64,000 nucleotides of DNA, taken from the NCBI RefSeq assembly GCF_017352215.1, contig NZ_CP071444.1:1426001-1490000 (forward strand). The letters run 5' to 3'. The notes under the pieces are model-generated. The model was given only the letters and a program-made list of their open reading frames with translations. It searched no databases and had not been told where the DNA came from. This stretch comes from Alkalibacter rhizosphaerae. Its GTDB lineage: Bacteria > Bacillota > Clostridia > Eubacteriales > Alkalibacteraceae. The position numbers and the translations under genes were made by a program. Of this stretch, positions 37,347 through 46,172 are shown piece by piece; the first letter of the stretch is position 1; each line of letters starts with the position of its first letter.

Positions 37347-38328
37347 ATTTGTTGAACATGACTTCACTCATGCGCTCGATGGCAGCGCTGGTCTCTTTAT
37401 AGACGCCCGGGAAGGAATCAAAGTCCATGCCCTGGGTCAGGTTGGGGATGAAATACTTGGTGCCGCATTCCCTGCAGGCTCTTTCTACATGTTCTGCGAT
37501 GATTTCCGGGGTCCAGCCGGGGAAATCCACGCTGCCGCTGTCGATGTTTCCCATGAAAGTGATCTGTCCGCCGTATTTCTTGATCAGTTCCGGCGTGTTG
37601 TTGGTGGTCATGACACCTTGCCATACATCGACGCCCATGTCGATCATGTAGGGAACCAGGGTGGCGGCGAAGGAATCGCTGTGGTGGATGATGATCTCCA
37701 CACCGTTGTCCCGATAGTACTGATAGATTTTCTTGTAGGCCGGCAGAATGAATTCTTCAAACATGGCCGGAGACATGAAGGTGGAGATTTGGCTGCCCCA
37801 GTCGTCATGGTGGTAGAGGCAATCCGGGTGCAGATGGTCGATCAGTTCCTTGGCATAGGAGATCTCCCACTCCGTCAGGTAGTCGATAAGTTCGTGCATG
37901 GCTTCCGGTTCTTCATAATAAGCGGTCAAAGCATCTTCCATGCTCATCAGGTGGTGGGTCATTTCGAAGATCCCGGGAGCGACGAACAGGGAAACGAATT
38001 TTTCGTTTCGATCGATGGCATTGGCATGGGCGATGGCGTCGGCCCAACGGGCTTCGTCAAATACAACGGACGGCGCCTTGACCTGCTCTCTCCACCGGGT
38101 GATGTCTTTGAGGACCTTGTGCTCCTCGTCGTGTACGGGAAAAGCGCCAAGTTGTCCTTCCGGCCAGCGCCAGGTGATCCCCCATCCGTTGACAAGCTCT
38201 GTTCCCGGAGGCGGATCCGCTTCCATGGGCGCTTCGTAGATGAATTCGAGAAACTCAAATTGGTTGACATATCTTTCTGGATCTTCTCCCCGGATCGTGG
38301 CCAGGAAATTTTCTTTTTTTGTCATCAT
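37345..38328 (-). CDS. URO-D superfamily protein with HDDWG but HSD in place of HxC
   Basis: A 327-residue URO-D/MtaA-like TIM barrel. HDDWGSQ is at about 174-180 and the NMIDMGVDVWQGV-type region follows. Where MtaA and CmuA have the zinc-binding H-x-C, this protein reads HHSDS (215-219), so the Cys ligand is missing. The tail has MGNIDSGSVDFPGWTPEIIAEHVERACRECGTKYFIPNLTQG, similar to the end of MtaA proteins, including a Cys near 300. GGAGG lies 7 bases before the ATG. It is the second gene of an operon after an MFS transporter (23-base gap). Methyl transfer or decarboxylation are both possible; I favour no specific reaction. Confidence 0.85.
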   Translation of the reverse strand: MMTKKENFLATIRGEDPERYVNQFEFLEFIYEAPMEADPPPGTELVNGWGITWRWPEGQLGAFPVHDEEHKVLKDITRWREQVKAPSVVFDEARWADAIAHANAIDRNEKFVSLFVAPGIFEMTHHLMSMEDALTAYYEEPEAMHELIDYLTEWEISYAKELIDHLHPDCLYHHDDWGSQISTFMSPAMFEEFILPAYKKIYQYYRDNGVEIIIHHSDSFAATLVPYMIDMGVDVWQGVMTTNNTPELIKKYGGQITFMGNIDSGSVDFPGWTPEIIAEHVERACRECGTKYFIPNLTQGMDFDSFPGVYKETSAAIERMSEVMFNK

Positions 38329-38351
38329 GACAATACCTCCATTGTATTATT

Positions 38352-39569
38352 TTATGCTGCTTCTTTGAGAAGACTGTATTCTGTAGGATATTTCTTGTCC
38401 CGAAGCGTTAAAACGATGGACAGAACACTTCCGGCTGCACACAAGATGATCAGAACCGGCATGATGGCGGTCAGGGATTGGACCCCCATCCATTGCTGCA
38501 AGGTCGTTGCGAAGTATGGAGACAGGAACATTCCGACACCGTTTGCAGCGGTAACGATCCCCATGGCCAAGGAAATGCGGGAAGGTGGAACGATCACGGT
38601 CGTACGCATGAAATAATAGGAGAACCCGTTTCCATAAGCGGCGCCCATCAGCGTGCAGGCAAAGACCGCAACTGCGAAAGTCGGTTTCAAATACAGAAGG
38701 GAAAAACACAGGACCCATGCCAGATAACTTGGGATGATGGTGGCTCTTTTGAACTTGGTATAGGTAAGTCCAAAAGCCAGACAGGCAACTGCGCTGCCTA
38801 CGGTACCCAAGGAAGACAGAATACCTGCCACCGATTCGTTGCCAATGGCGTTTTCAAGGACGTAGACAGAGATCTGGAAATAAATGACCATGTAGATCAT
38901 GTTGAAAAGGATGAATCCTACAACCAAAGCGCCAAAGGACAGCAAAGGAAGAGCTTCCTTTTTTGTCACGGATCCGTCTTCGTTGAAGACAACGGATTCC
39001 GGAGGCGTTTTCGGGACGAAAAGAATGATCATCGCCAGGATGGGAACGGAGATCCAGTATACCCGGAATACGAATTGCCAGGCAGCGACGGCGAAGTAGC
39101 CGGCGATCAGGCCGATGACAGCCCCCACGGCGGCCATGGCGGAATTGTACATGCCCAGGATGGTGCTTCTCTTTTTTTCGTCCAAAAAGATTTCAGGGAT
39201 AAGGGCGACGGCAGAAACGTTTACAATGCCCATGGCGAATCCGACGATCCCCCGCATGACAGCCATATACAATGCATTTTCTATGGCGACACCCAGAATG
39301 GATGCGGCGGCGAACAGGGCGTAGCTGAAGATCAGCAATGTCTTTTTACTGAAATACTGCATCAGCTTGCCACAAAGTAACGATGAGAAAACGACGATCA
39401 AGGCAGGGCCGGAGATGATGAAATTCACTAAGTTGATGGAATCCCCAAAAACCCCATACATGTTGGCGATGGCGGGGATGATGACCATGTCGCTCATAAC
39501 GGCAACATTGGTCAGAAACAAAGCGATGAGAAATAAGACCATTTTACCTTTTCCTAATTTTGCTTCCAT
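38352..39569 (-). CDS. MFS transporter
   Basis: A 405-residue, 12-helix major facilitator. Motif A-like sequence occurs after helix 2 (LLCGKLMQYFSKKTLLIFSYALFAA) and the loop between helices 6 and 7 is short and charged. GGAGGAG precedes the ATG. It heads the operon with the URO-D gene 37345 and is divergent from two tandem TetR genes, so it probably imports the substrate or exports the product of that enzyme. The substrate class is not visible. Confidence 0.9.
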   Translation of the reverse strand: MEAKLGKGKMVLFLIALFLTNVAVMSDMVIIPAIANMYGVFGDSINLVNFIISGPALIVVFSSLLCGKLMQYFSKKTLLIFSYALFAAASILGVAIENALYMAVMRGIVGFAMGIVNVSAVALIPEIFLDEKKRSTILGMYNSAMAAVGAVIGLIAGYFAVAAWQFVFRVYWISVPILAMIILFVPKTPPESVVFNEDGSVTKKEALPLLSFGALVVGFILFNMIYMVIYFQISVYVLENAIGNESVAGILSSLGTVGSAVACLAFGLTYTKFKRATIIPSYLAWVLCFSLLYLKPTFAVAVFACTLMGAAYGNGFSYYFMRTTVIVPPSRISLAMGIVTAANGVGMFLSPYFATTLQQWMGVQSLTAIMPVLIILCAAGSVLSIVLTLRDKKYPTEYSLLKEAA

Positions 39570-39678
39570 TGAAACTCCTCCTTAAAGTTATTGGTGGTTC
39601 TTTCATAATGCAGCAATGCAGTGATCATGGCACCTTGCGATCTGAAGAATTATATTAATCATGCCATTTATAAAATTT

Positions 39679-39730
39679 ACAATATCACGAGAAATTCAAG
39701 TTGTCAACAAATTTAGTATATATACTAAAT
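39679..39730. promoter_or_regulatory. 20-base perfect palindrome with divergent promoter elements
   Basis: ATTTAGTATATATACTAAAT (39711-39730) is a perfect 20-base palindrome. On its left, reading minus, TTGACA (39707-39702), 17 bases and TATTGT (39684-39679) form a promoter for the MFS-URO-D operon. The palindrome sits immediately upstream of that -35 and in the leader of the tandem TetR genes, so it probably governs both directions. Confidence 0.7.
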
Positions 39731-39804
39731 TAAATATTTCATCTGGATTTTTTTTAATATGGTATACTTTTTGTATCGATCGACATTTCACAAGGCGGTG
39801 TAGC

Positions 39805-40485
39805 ATGGGGTATAAAAAGAGTCGAAATACAAAGGAAAAAATAATCAACGCCTGTCGCAGGCTGTTTTACGAAAACGGGTACATCAATACGCGTTATGAA
39901 GATCTTAGCGAAGCTACAGGTCTAAGTCCTGGTGTGATCCACTATCATTTTCAGAGCAAAAAAAACATGGCGGGGATCATCTACGATGAATTTCTCACAT
40001 CCAACAAGGCTCTTGTCAATCAGCTTCTGGAAGAGGAATACGAACTCCAAATAAGAACTGCGGTAGAGATCCGGTCGTACATGAATTTGCTGCTGTCCGA
40101 TGATAAGTTCAAGAGATTCTATCTGGAGATCTGTCAGGACCGGGTCATTGTGGATCTTTTTCGGGAGACGGGCGTCTACTTCTACCAACTCCACCGGGAT
40201 GAATACAATCTGGACATCAGCGATGGAATGATCGCCATGATCAACATCACCTCAGCTGCAGCAGAGACGGAACTGATCATGAATTACTTTAAAGGGGACC
40301 GGGCCTATTCTTTCGAAGACATCGTGGAATTCAACATTCGTTTGAATTATGAACTGATGGCCATCGATTATGAAAAGATCAACGAGATCGTCGAAATGTC
40401 CCGATACATTTACGATACGCTCCAGGTCCGATTCAAGGATCATTTTGAGCTGGACATCCAGGTAGTGGGGCAAGGCGGGGAGTAA
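39805..40485 (+). CDS. TetR/AcrR-family regulator (first of two in tandem)
   Basis: A 226-residue regulator with a standard DNA-binding domain (SRNTKEKIINACRRLFYENGYINTRYEDLSEATGLSPGVIHYHFQSKKNMAGII) and a helical ligand domain. The start at ATG 39805 follows AAGGCGG; the longer frame from 39661 crosses the operator and is rejected. It is divergent from the MFS-URO-D operon and likely binds the 20-base palindrome at 39711-39730. A second TetR gene begins 16 bases after it. Confidence 0.9.
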   Translation: MGYKKSRNTKEKIINACRRLFYENGYINTRYEDLSEATGLSPGVIHYHFQSKKNMAGIIYDEFLTSNKALVNQLLEEEYELQIRTAVEIRSYMNLLLSDDKFKRFYLEICQDRVIVDLFRETGVYFYQLHRDEYNLDISDGMIAMINITSAAAETELIMNYFKGDRAYSFEDIVEFNIRLNYELMAIDYEKINEIVEMSRYIYDTLQVRFKDHFELDIQVVGQGGE

Positions 40486-40500
40486 GGAAGGAGTGGTACC

Positions 40501-41157
40501 ATGACCCGAAAAAAAAATGAAGAAACTCAAGAGAAAATCATGGCCTGTACAAAAAAATTATTCCAGGAGCATGGCTATAACAAAACATCCATACGCATGA
40601 TTGCCAAAGAAATGGAATTTAAAAACCAGGCCTCCTTTTACATCTACTTCAAGAGTAAGGATCATCTTACTGCCATGATCCTGGAAGAAAACTCCAAGGA
40701 GGTTCGCAAATTTATCGACTCCCTGGAGTGGGAGGATACAACTCCTCTCCATGATTTGATACTGGAGAATCTGATCATTTCAGAAATTCTGAAAGACGAA
40801 GCCAATCGCCGCTTTTATACGGAAGCCCAATGGCAGCAGACCTTGCCCAGCATGATGCGTCAGGTGCCCAATTATATCGACTATTTGCACAAAAACTTGG
40901 AAACCACCATCACGAAAGAAGAGCTGGAACTTAACATTTTTTCCTATGTAAAACTGTTTTGCAGTATGTGTCAGGCCATCGACAACAAGGAGACCAATGT
41001 AACATATTTGGAAGCCATGAAACGGATGCCTTACGTATTTCTGGATTTGGTCGGCGTTGAACGAAGACTGCATGAAACGATCATCCACGAGACCTTGGAC
41101 CTTTTTCATCGAATACCAGAGGCGGAGATCCAGAAGCTGTTCTTTTTTCACGAATGA
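40501..41157 (+). CDS. TetR/AcrR-family regulator (second of two in tandem)
   Basis: A 218-residue regulator; DNA-binding domain NEETQEKIMACTKKLFQEHGYNKTSIRMIAKEMEFKNQASFYIYFKSKDHLTAMIL. The C-terminal domain has two or three Cys/Met-rich helices (YVKLFCSMCQAI). AAGGAAGGAG precedes the ATG. It lies immediately upstream of a URO-D/MFS operon whose promoter is flanked by two ACGCGT palindromes, the probable targets of this protein. So one TetR for each neighbouring operon. Confidence 0.9.
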   Translation: MTRKKNEETQEKIMACTKKLFQEHGYNKTSIRMIAKEMEFKNQASFYIYFKSKDHLTAMILEENSKEVRKFIDSLEWEDTTPLHDLILENLIISEILKDEANRRFYTEAQWQQTLPSMMRQVPNYIDYLHKNLETTITKEELELNIFSYVKLFCSMCQAIDNKETNVTYLEAMKRMPYVFLDLVGVERRLHETIIHETLDLFHRIPEAEIQKLFFFHE

Positions 41158-41240
41158 ATACGAAACAAATAAAATGATAGATTGCAAAGTCTTTTCAGGA
41201 ATCACCGAAAGGACTTTTTTATATGTTTGCTACTTTTTAT

Positions 41241-41310
41241 AATAAACGCGTTTATTTATTCTTGACAAACAAGAACGCACCGTATAATATATAAACATAA
41301 ACGCGTTTAT
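41241..41310 (+). promoter_or_regulatory. Promoter flanked by two identical ACGCGT palindromes
   Basis: AATAAACGCGTTTATT (41241-41256) and ATAAACGCGTTTAT (41297-41310) are perfect palindromes with centres 55 bases apart. Between them lie TTGACA (41262-41267) and TATAAT (41283-41288, 15-base spacer; TAATAT at 41285 would give 17). Two repressor dimers on the same face could loop the promoter. It serves the URO-D gene at 41336. Confidence 0.8.
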
Positions 41311-41335
41311 TTACAAGATTATAGGAGGGATAACG

Positions 41336-42481
41336 ATGTCAAGACCTGCATTTAGCGAAAAGGAATTCGAAGTAAAGGGTATGTATCCGGGTGTGGAGTG
41401 TTTCGAAGTCATGGGAGCACCCATGAGCGTGCCAGAATCTCCCGAGTATGACCGACCTATCTCCGTACGGGAAAACTGGAAACTGTTGTTTGAAGGGAAT
41501 AAGCCATATTGGATTCCCGAAACCGGCTGGATTTTTTGCGATCAGATCCAGTTTCGGCCAAGGATATGCCCAGACAACGTGGCCAACCACCAGGTTTTTG
41601 ACGGAGGACCCCAATACGATTACACCACATTGGGTAAAGTCAGCCACAGCCATTGGTTCGATTTGGACTGGGAATGGGATTATTCCATATCCGGTGCCAC
41701 CGTGGTGGGCGGTTCTCCCAAAGTGCCGGACATTAATCGCTGGGAAGAATACGTGGAGATTCCGAAAATGGAAGACATGGATTGGGATCTGCATTTGGAA
41801 GAAAACAGGGAATATCTGAAAGTGGATAAACTCCGAGAGTTGGGCATTCAAGCCGGACTGTGGGAGCGGTTGATGGGACTGATGGATGTGAGTAATGCCG
41901 CTATAGCCCTGGTGGACGACGACCAGAAAGAAGGTGTGCATCGATTCTTCAGCAAATTGTGTGATTTTTACGATGCCTACATCACAAAAATGAAAGAACT
42001 CTATGATCTGGATGCCGTGTACTTCCACGACGACTGGGGTCATCAAAGAGCGCCTTTCTTTTCCATGGACACCGTTCGTGAGATGCTGCTTCCTTATCTG
42101 AAGCGGATCGTGGAGACCACCCATAAAAATGGCATGTATTTCGAACACCATAGCTGCGGGAAAGCCCAGGATCTGATGCCTGTATTCATTGAAGCGGGAG
42201 TAGATATGTGGTGTGGCCAATGCGAGATCAACGACCAGGACATGCTGGCTCAAAAGTACAAAGATGCACCCATCATCGTCGGTGTTGGAAATCCCAACGT
42301 TCCGATAGATGCCACGGTGGAAGAAGTAAAGAAAATCGCCTATGACTGGGTGGAACGATACAAGAACTGCAAGGTGGCGGCAATATTTGGACTGGATCCA
42401 AATTTCCCTACCGAGAATTTCCAACTATTTAGAAGATATGTGTATGAGTACAGCCGAAATGCATTTCAAGATATGGAATAA
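41336..42481 (+). CDS. URO-D superfamily methyltransferase-like protein (HDDWG, HSC)
   Basis: A 381-residue URO-D/MtaA-like protein with the zinc-type signature H-x-C at HHSCG (271-275) and HDDWGHQ at 231-237. Its N-terminal 130 residues (PISVRENWKLLFEG, PYWIPETGWIFCD, NVANHQVFDGGPQYDY) are closely shared with the protein at 54404, so these two are paralogues. AGGAGGG lies 8 bases before the ATG. It is followed 54 bases later by an MFS transporter. A corrinoid- or thiol-dependent methyltransferase is plausible; no corrinoid protein lies in this window. Confidence 0.88.
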   Translation: MSRPAFSEKEFEVKGMYPGVECFEVMGAPMSVPESPEYDRPISVRENWKLLFEGNKPYWIPETGWIFCDQIQFRPRICPDNVANHQVFDGGPQYDYTTLGKVSHSHWFDLDWEWDYSISGATVVGGSPKVPDINRWEEYVEIPKMEDMDWDLHLEENREYLKVDKLRELGIQAGLWERLMGLMDVSNAAIALVDDDQKEGVHRFFSKLCDFYDAYITKMKELYDLDAVYFHDDWGHQRAPFFSMDTVREMLLPYLKRIVETTHKNGMYFEHHSCGKAQDLMPVFIEAGVDMWCGQCEINDQDMLAQKYKDAPIIVGVGNPNVPIDATVEEVKKIAYDWVERYKNCKVAAIFGLDPNFPTENFQLFRRYVYEYSRNAFQDME

Positions 42482-42535
42482 AAATTCTCTGAAATATTTT
42501 GCGAAAAATCATACTAAGAACAGGAAGGTGTCAAC

Positions 42536-43771
42536 ATGAAAAAAGCGTGGACAATGGCGACCATCGCCATTCTAACAGGGATCGTATTTGTTATTGGTCT
42601 CTATAAAGTGCCACCCACTATGGTTCTGCTTATGAGTGATCTTCAAATCGACATGACCGTTGTAGGTTTGACCATGTCGGTTTGTGCCATCGCCGCCATG
42701 ATCGCATCCTTGCCCGGTGGTGCCATCATGCAGAAATTTGGACCGAAAAGCGTGGGAATCGCAGCAATCATTATGGCTGCATTGGGTTGTATCATCGGCA
42801 TCGTCAGCAACAACTTCACTGTTTTTCTGATCGGCAGGGCATTGGAAGGTGCATCCTTTGGAATTATTGCGATCGTGGTCACTACCATTATTGCCATTTG
42901 GTTTCCTGCGGAAAAACGGGGGCTACCCATGTCGATCTTTACCCTTTGGGTTTCTTTTGGGATGCTGATCATCTTCAATGTGACCAACTTGATCGTTCCC
43001 AGCTTCGGGTGGAGAGGCGTTTGGTGGTTGCATCTGCTTTTATTAGGTGTTTTTCTAGTGCTCTTTGCCACTGTAATCAATTATCCAGAAAAACAGGTAG
43101 ACAGTGGGCAACAGTCCGTCCAACCACAGGTTTCCATCCTGGAAGGGTTCAAATCCCTTGGGGCATGGATTTTGGGAATTATATTTTTGCTGTATGCCGT
43201 TGGGAATGTGATATTTAATACATATTATCCAACATTTCTGCAACAGAGTTTGGGATTGGAACTGTCAACGTCAAATTTCTATACCAGCATAGCAACTTTG
43301 GGGATGCTTTTCTGTGGTGTCACCATAGGAATCGTTCTCAACAAAGTTAAAAACAAAAATCATCCCTTTTTGCTGTTTTTGGCAATGATCCTGAGTACGG
43401 CTGTTTCTTATTATCAATTTCGGATCACGGCAATTGCATACCTGCCAGTCATTCTCTTCTTCTTTGGTGTAATCTGGCAAATGGTTCCGCCGATTCTTCA
43501 TACCATTGCACCAGACGTTGCAACCGGGCCGGAAACCATTCCGGCAACCCTTTCTGTTGTAACCGTGTGTTCTGCAGTCGGAGGGATGATCGGACCTGTG
43601 ATCCTTGGGCCCATCGTCGCAGCCGCAAACGGTAATTGGGCAGCTACCGGCTTCCCGTTGTTGCTGATCCTGTTCGTCGGAGTGTTGGCATCCGTTTTTC
43701 TGATGTTCATGATGAAAAAGAAATATCAGGTAACAAAAAAGCAGGAAACCGCTTCAGTAGAAGTGGGATAG
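42536..43771 (+). CDS. MFS transporter
   Basis: A 411-residue, 12-helix major facilitator with a motif-A-like GGAIMQKFGPKSVGIAAIIMAALGC after helix 2 and a helix-4 arginine-rich IGRALEGASFG. The loop after helix 6 contains the short acidic stretch EKQVDSGQQSVQPQVS. AGGAAGG precedes the ATG. It shares the operon of the URO-D gene 41336 and so most likely carries its substrate. It is not of the GPH type, unlike three of the others. Confidence 0.9.
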   Translation: MKKAWTMATIAILTGIVFVIGLYKVPPTMVLLMSDLQIDMTVVGLTMSVCAIAAMIASLPGGAIMQKFGPKSVGIAAIIMAALGCIIGIVSNNFTVFLIGRALEGASFGIIAIVVTTIIAIWFPAEKRGLPMSIFTLWVSFGMLIIFNVTNLIVPSFGWRGVWWLHLLLLGVFLVLFATVINYPEKQVDSGQQSVQPQVSILEGFKSLGAWILGIIFLLYAVGNVIFNTYYPTFLQQSLGLELSTSNFYTSIATLGMLFCGVTIGIVLNKVKNKNHPFLLFLAMILSTAVSYYQFRITAIAYLPVILFFFGVIWQMVPPILHTIAPDVATGPETIPATLSVVTVCSAVGGMIGPVILGPIVAAANGNWAATGFPLLLILFVGVLASVFLMFMMKKKYQVTKKQETASVEVG

Positions 43772-43819
43772 AAAGATCTTTTCTATCGTTCCAGTGTGAA
43801 GCAATACAGAATTTGATAT

Positions 43820-43863
43820 AAAAGCAGGCCAGTACATTTTCATGTACTGGCCTGCTTTTATGT
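43820..43863 (+). terminator. Terminator of the 41336-43771 operon
   Basis: An 18-base-pair perfect stem (arms 43820-43837 and 43842-43859, containing CAGGCCAGTACAT), loop TTTC, T-rich end. Confidence 0.9.
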
Positions 43864-43892
43864 GGTGCGTCGACATGAGTGCAATCAAATAG

Positions 43893-44552
43893 TTACACAA
43901 TACAAAAATACGGCTCAAATTTAAAATCTAATTCGTTTATTAATTTTTTGCTTTCGTTAAGAATGTCGAGTATATCTTCATCTGAAAAATGCATTAGCCG
44001 AAAAGGAAAACTTACTACATAATCACAAAAATCTTCAAAACTTGATTGGATATGACCTGAAAAATAAGATATGGTTAGCGCTGTACTAGACGCTCTGGAA
44101 GCTATCGCACACATCGCCAACTCATCAATTTCGGCATTCATTTTCAGGTGGTACCTTCTATTGTGTACATTATATAGTTCGATGGAACCCGAAGTAAAAA
44201 CATTATCAAAACTAGCATTTGCTCTTTCATGATAAAATCGATACGCTTTTTCGTCTACTCGAAATTGGTGTGTTTTCAAAATCAATTCCACAGCCGTGTT
44301 GATTTTTTCTTCGTATACGCCACAACAATCGTAAATTTTCTTAGTGATCATATTTTTGTTAACAGTATTACAATATAGATTCACTTCATTTGCTAAATTG
44401 GATTTTGTTTTAAAATGATAAGTAATCAAAGGTTTGGTAATATTGCAGGACTTTGCGATCATATTTAAAGAAGTGTCATTATAACCAAAATCGTAAAATA
44501 TTCTTATAGCGGTGTCTAAAATCTTTCTTTTCATTGTGTTTTTATTGTCCAT
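43893..44552 (-). CDS. TetR/AcrR-family regulator, AT-rich gene
   Basis: A 219-residue TetR-type regulator: KRKILDTAIRIFYDFGYNDTSLNMIAKSCNITKPLITYHFKTKSNLANEV is the DNA-binding domain. Start is ATG 44552, with AGGTG before it; GTG 44561 is too close to the ribosome site. Base composition is markedly more AT-rich than in the genes to the left, which suggests a different origin. It is divergent from the GPH-URO-D operon at 44763-47188, where two ACGCGT palindromes cover the promoter. Confidence 0.9.
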   Translation of the reverse strand: MDNKNTMKRKILDTAIRIFYDFGYNDTSLNMIAKSCNITKPLITYHFKTKSNLANEVNLYCNTVNKNMITKKIYDCCGVYEEKINTAVELILKTHQFRVDEKAYRFYHERANASFDNVFTSGSIELYNVHNRRYHLKMNAEIDELAMCAIASRASSTALTISYFSGHIQSSFEDFCDYVVSFPFRLMHFSDEDILDILNESKKLINELDFKFEPYFCIV

Positions 44553-44660
44553 TGTATTCACCTGTTTTTGTTTCCTATTATAACAAAGTTATCTAATTTG
44601 ACAAATAGCAACCACACTTAACTACAAATATTATAAATTTAAAAAATTTTACTAATGCGC

Positions 44661-44701
44661 TTGACAGTTTTACGCGTAAAAGATATACTTTACGCGTAAA
44701 A
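44661..44701 (+). promoter_or_regulatory. Promoter with two ACGCGT palindromes 20 bases apart
   Basis: TTGACA (44661-44666), 17 bases, TATACT (44684-44689). TTTTACGCGTAAAA (44668-44681) fills the spacer and TTTACGCGTAAA (44689-44700) follows the -10, centres 20 bases apart (two helical turns). Binding would block RNA polymerase directly. The core ACGCGT matches the sites at 41241 and 41297, but the flanks are reversed. Confidence 0.85.
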
Positions 44702-44762
44702 TAAAATAACTGTAAGGAGGGTAGAATTACAATATTTAGATTAAAACTAAGGAGGTTATCAG

Positions 44763-46172
44763 ATGGAAAAGAAGAGCATTTATTCGTTGAAGTCAATACG
44801 GTATGGTGTCACAAACGGATTTTCAACACTGTTAACAACAGTGGCGTCGACATTTTGGGCGATTTTCTTGACTTCTGCTGTGGGACTTGAAACAGCGGTA
44901 ATGGCAACTGTATTAACTATTGGTAGCTTGGCAGATCTTATCTCTATTCCTATAGTCGGAGTTGTGATGCAAAAGACAAAATTCAAAAAAGGTGGTAAGT
45001 ATCGGCCATGGTTGGTCATAGGCGGAGTTGGAGCTGCATTGCTTCGCTGGTTATCCTTTACCGATATTGGTCTTACCGGGATGGGCAGAGCTATCTGGTT
45101 TGCGGGAACATACATTCTTACCTATCTTTTGTTTAATTTTGCTTATACCGCGTTCACAGGATTGCTTCCCTTGATGGCGAAAGATCCTCGAGAACGTGTT
45201 GCTTTTTCGTCTGCACGTGTAATGTTGAACTCGGTTGGCAAGTTTTTATTTAGTTTGACCAGCGTAGCGTTGATCTCTGCGTTCAGTGGAGGTGGAGAAG
45301 GTTCAAGTTTTGGTTATTCCATGTTTGCTCTATTGATAGCCGTCCTTGTCAGTTTTGGATTTATTCAATTATTCTTTGCATCCAAAGAATATGACGTCAT
45401 TGAATCCATTTCCGATGAAAAAAGAATTGGAAAGATGAAGGATCAATATGATGCCACTATTTGGGAAATGTTAAAAAGCTCTATTACGAAGCCCTATTTA
45501 TTGTACTTAATAAGCGCAGTAGCGAAAGCATGCATATTCTTCTCGATTATGGGACTCGCAGCTTATTACTACAACTATGTGGTGGGGGACATGAGCAAGT
45601 TGACTCTGTTTTTGTCGCTGAGCACATTTCTTATGATCATAGGTTCGTTCATTACTCCCTTTGTTAATAAGGTTTTAAAAGGTGGAAGAAATACATATAT
45701 TTTTGGTGTTTCAATTTTTGGTATTTGCTTGGCCTTGGCTTACTTTTTAGGGAATACGGCAATGTCGTTTACCGTGTTGTTAGCACTTGGATATTTCGGC
45801 TACTCTTTTGCCCACGCATCGGAGGTAGCAATCTTTACCATGATCGCGGATTATAATGAATGGAAATCTGGGAAGAATGTAAAACCTTTTATGATGAGCT
45901 TGTTTTCATTGACTCCCAAAATTGCTACTACGGTAGGAGCGGCAATCGTAGGATTTGGACTGGTCGGAATAGGTTTTGATGCTGAAAATGTAACAGCAGA
46001 TGCAATCAGTGGAATCCGAATTTTGATCAGCTTGTTACCTGCAGTCTTTGCAGCAATTAGTGCAATCGCACTTGTTTTCTTTCCATTAACGGATCAAAAG
46101 GTTACACAACTTCAAAATGAAATGGAAGAAAAGAAGCAGGCTACTCAGATAAAGAAGGAGGAAATAGTATGA
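44763..46172 (+). CDS. GPH-type MFS transporter
   Basis: A 469-residue, 12-helix carrier of the GPH/MFS_2 family. Typical are RYGVTNGFSTLLTTVASTFWAIFLTSAVGL, the MQKTKFKKGGKYRPWLVIGGVGAALLRW loop and ADYNEWKSGKNVKPFMMSLFSLTPKIATTVGAAI. AAGGAGG lies 8 bases before the ATG. Its stop overlaps the start of a URO-D gene (ATGA-like, 4 bases), so transport and enzyme are coupled. AT-rich like its regulator. Confidence 0.9.
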   Translation: MEKKSIYSLKSIRYGVTNGFSTLLTTVASTFWAIFLTSAVGLETAVMATVLTIGSLADLISIPIVGVVMQKTKFKKGGKYRPWLVIGGVGAALLRWLSFTDIGLTGMGRAIWFAGTYILTYLLFNFAYTAFTGLLPLMAKDPRERVAFSSARVMLNSVGKFLFSLTSVALISAFSGGGEGSSFGYSMFALLIAVLVSFGFIQLFFASKEYDVIESISDEKRIGKMKDQYDATIWEMLKSSITKPYLLYLISAVAKACIFFSIMGLAAYYYNYVVGDMSKLTLFLSLSTFLMIIGSFITPFVNKVLKGGRNTYIFGVSIFGICLALAYFLGNTAMSFTVLLALGYFGYSFAHASEVAIFTMIADYNEWKSGKNVKPFMMSLFSLTPKIATTVGAAIVGFGLVGIGFDAENVTADAISGIRILISLLPAVFAAISAIALVFFPLTDQKVTQLQNEMEEKKQATQIKKEEIV

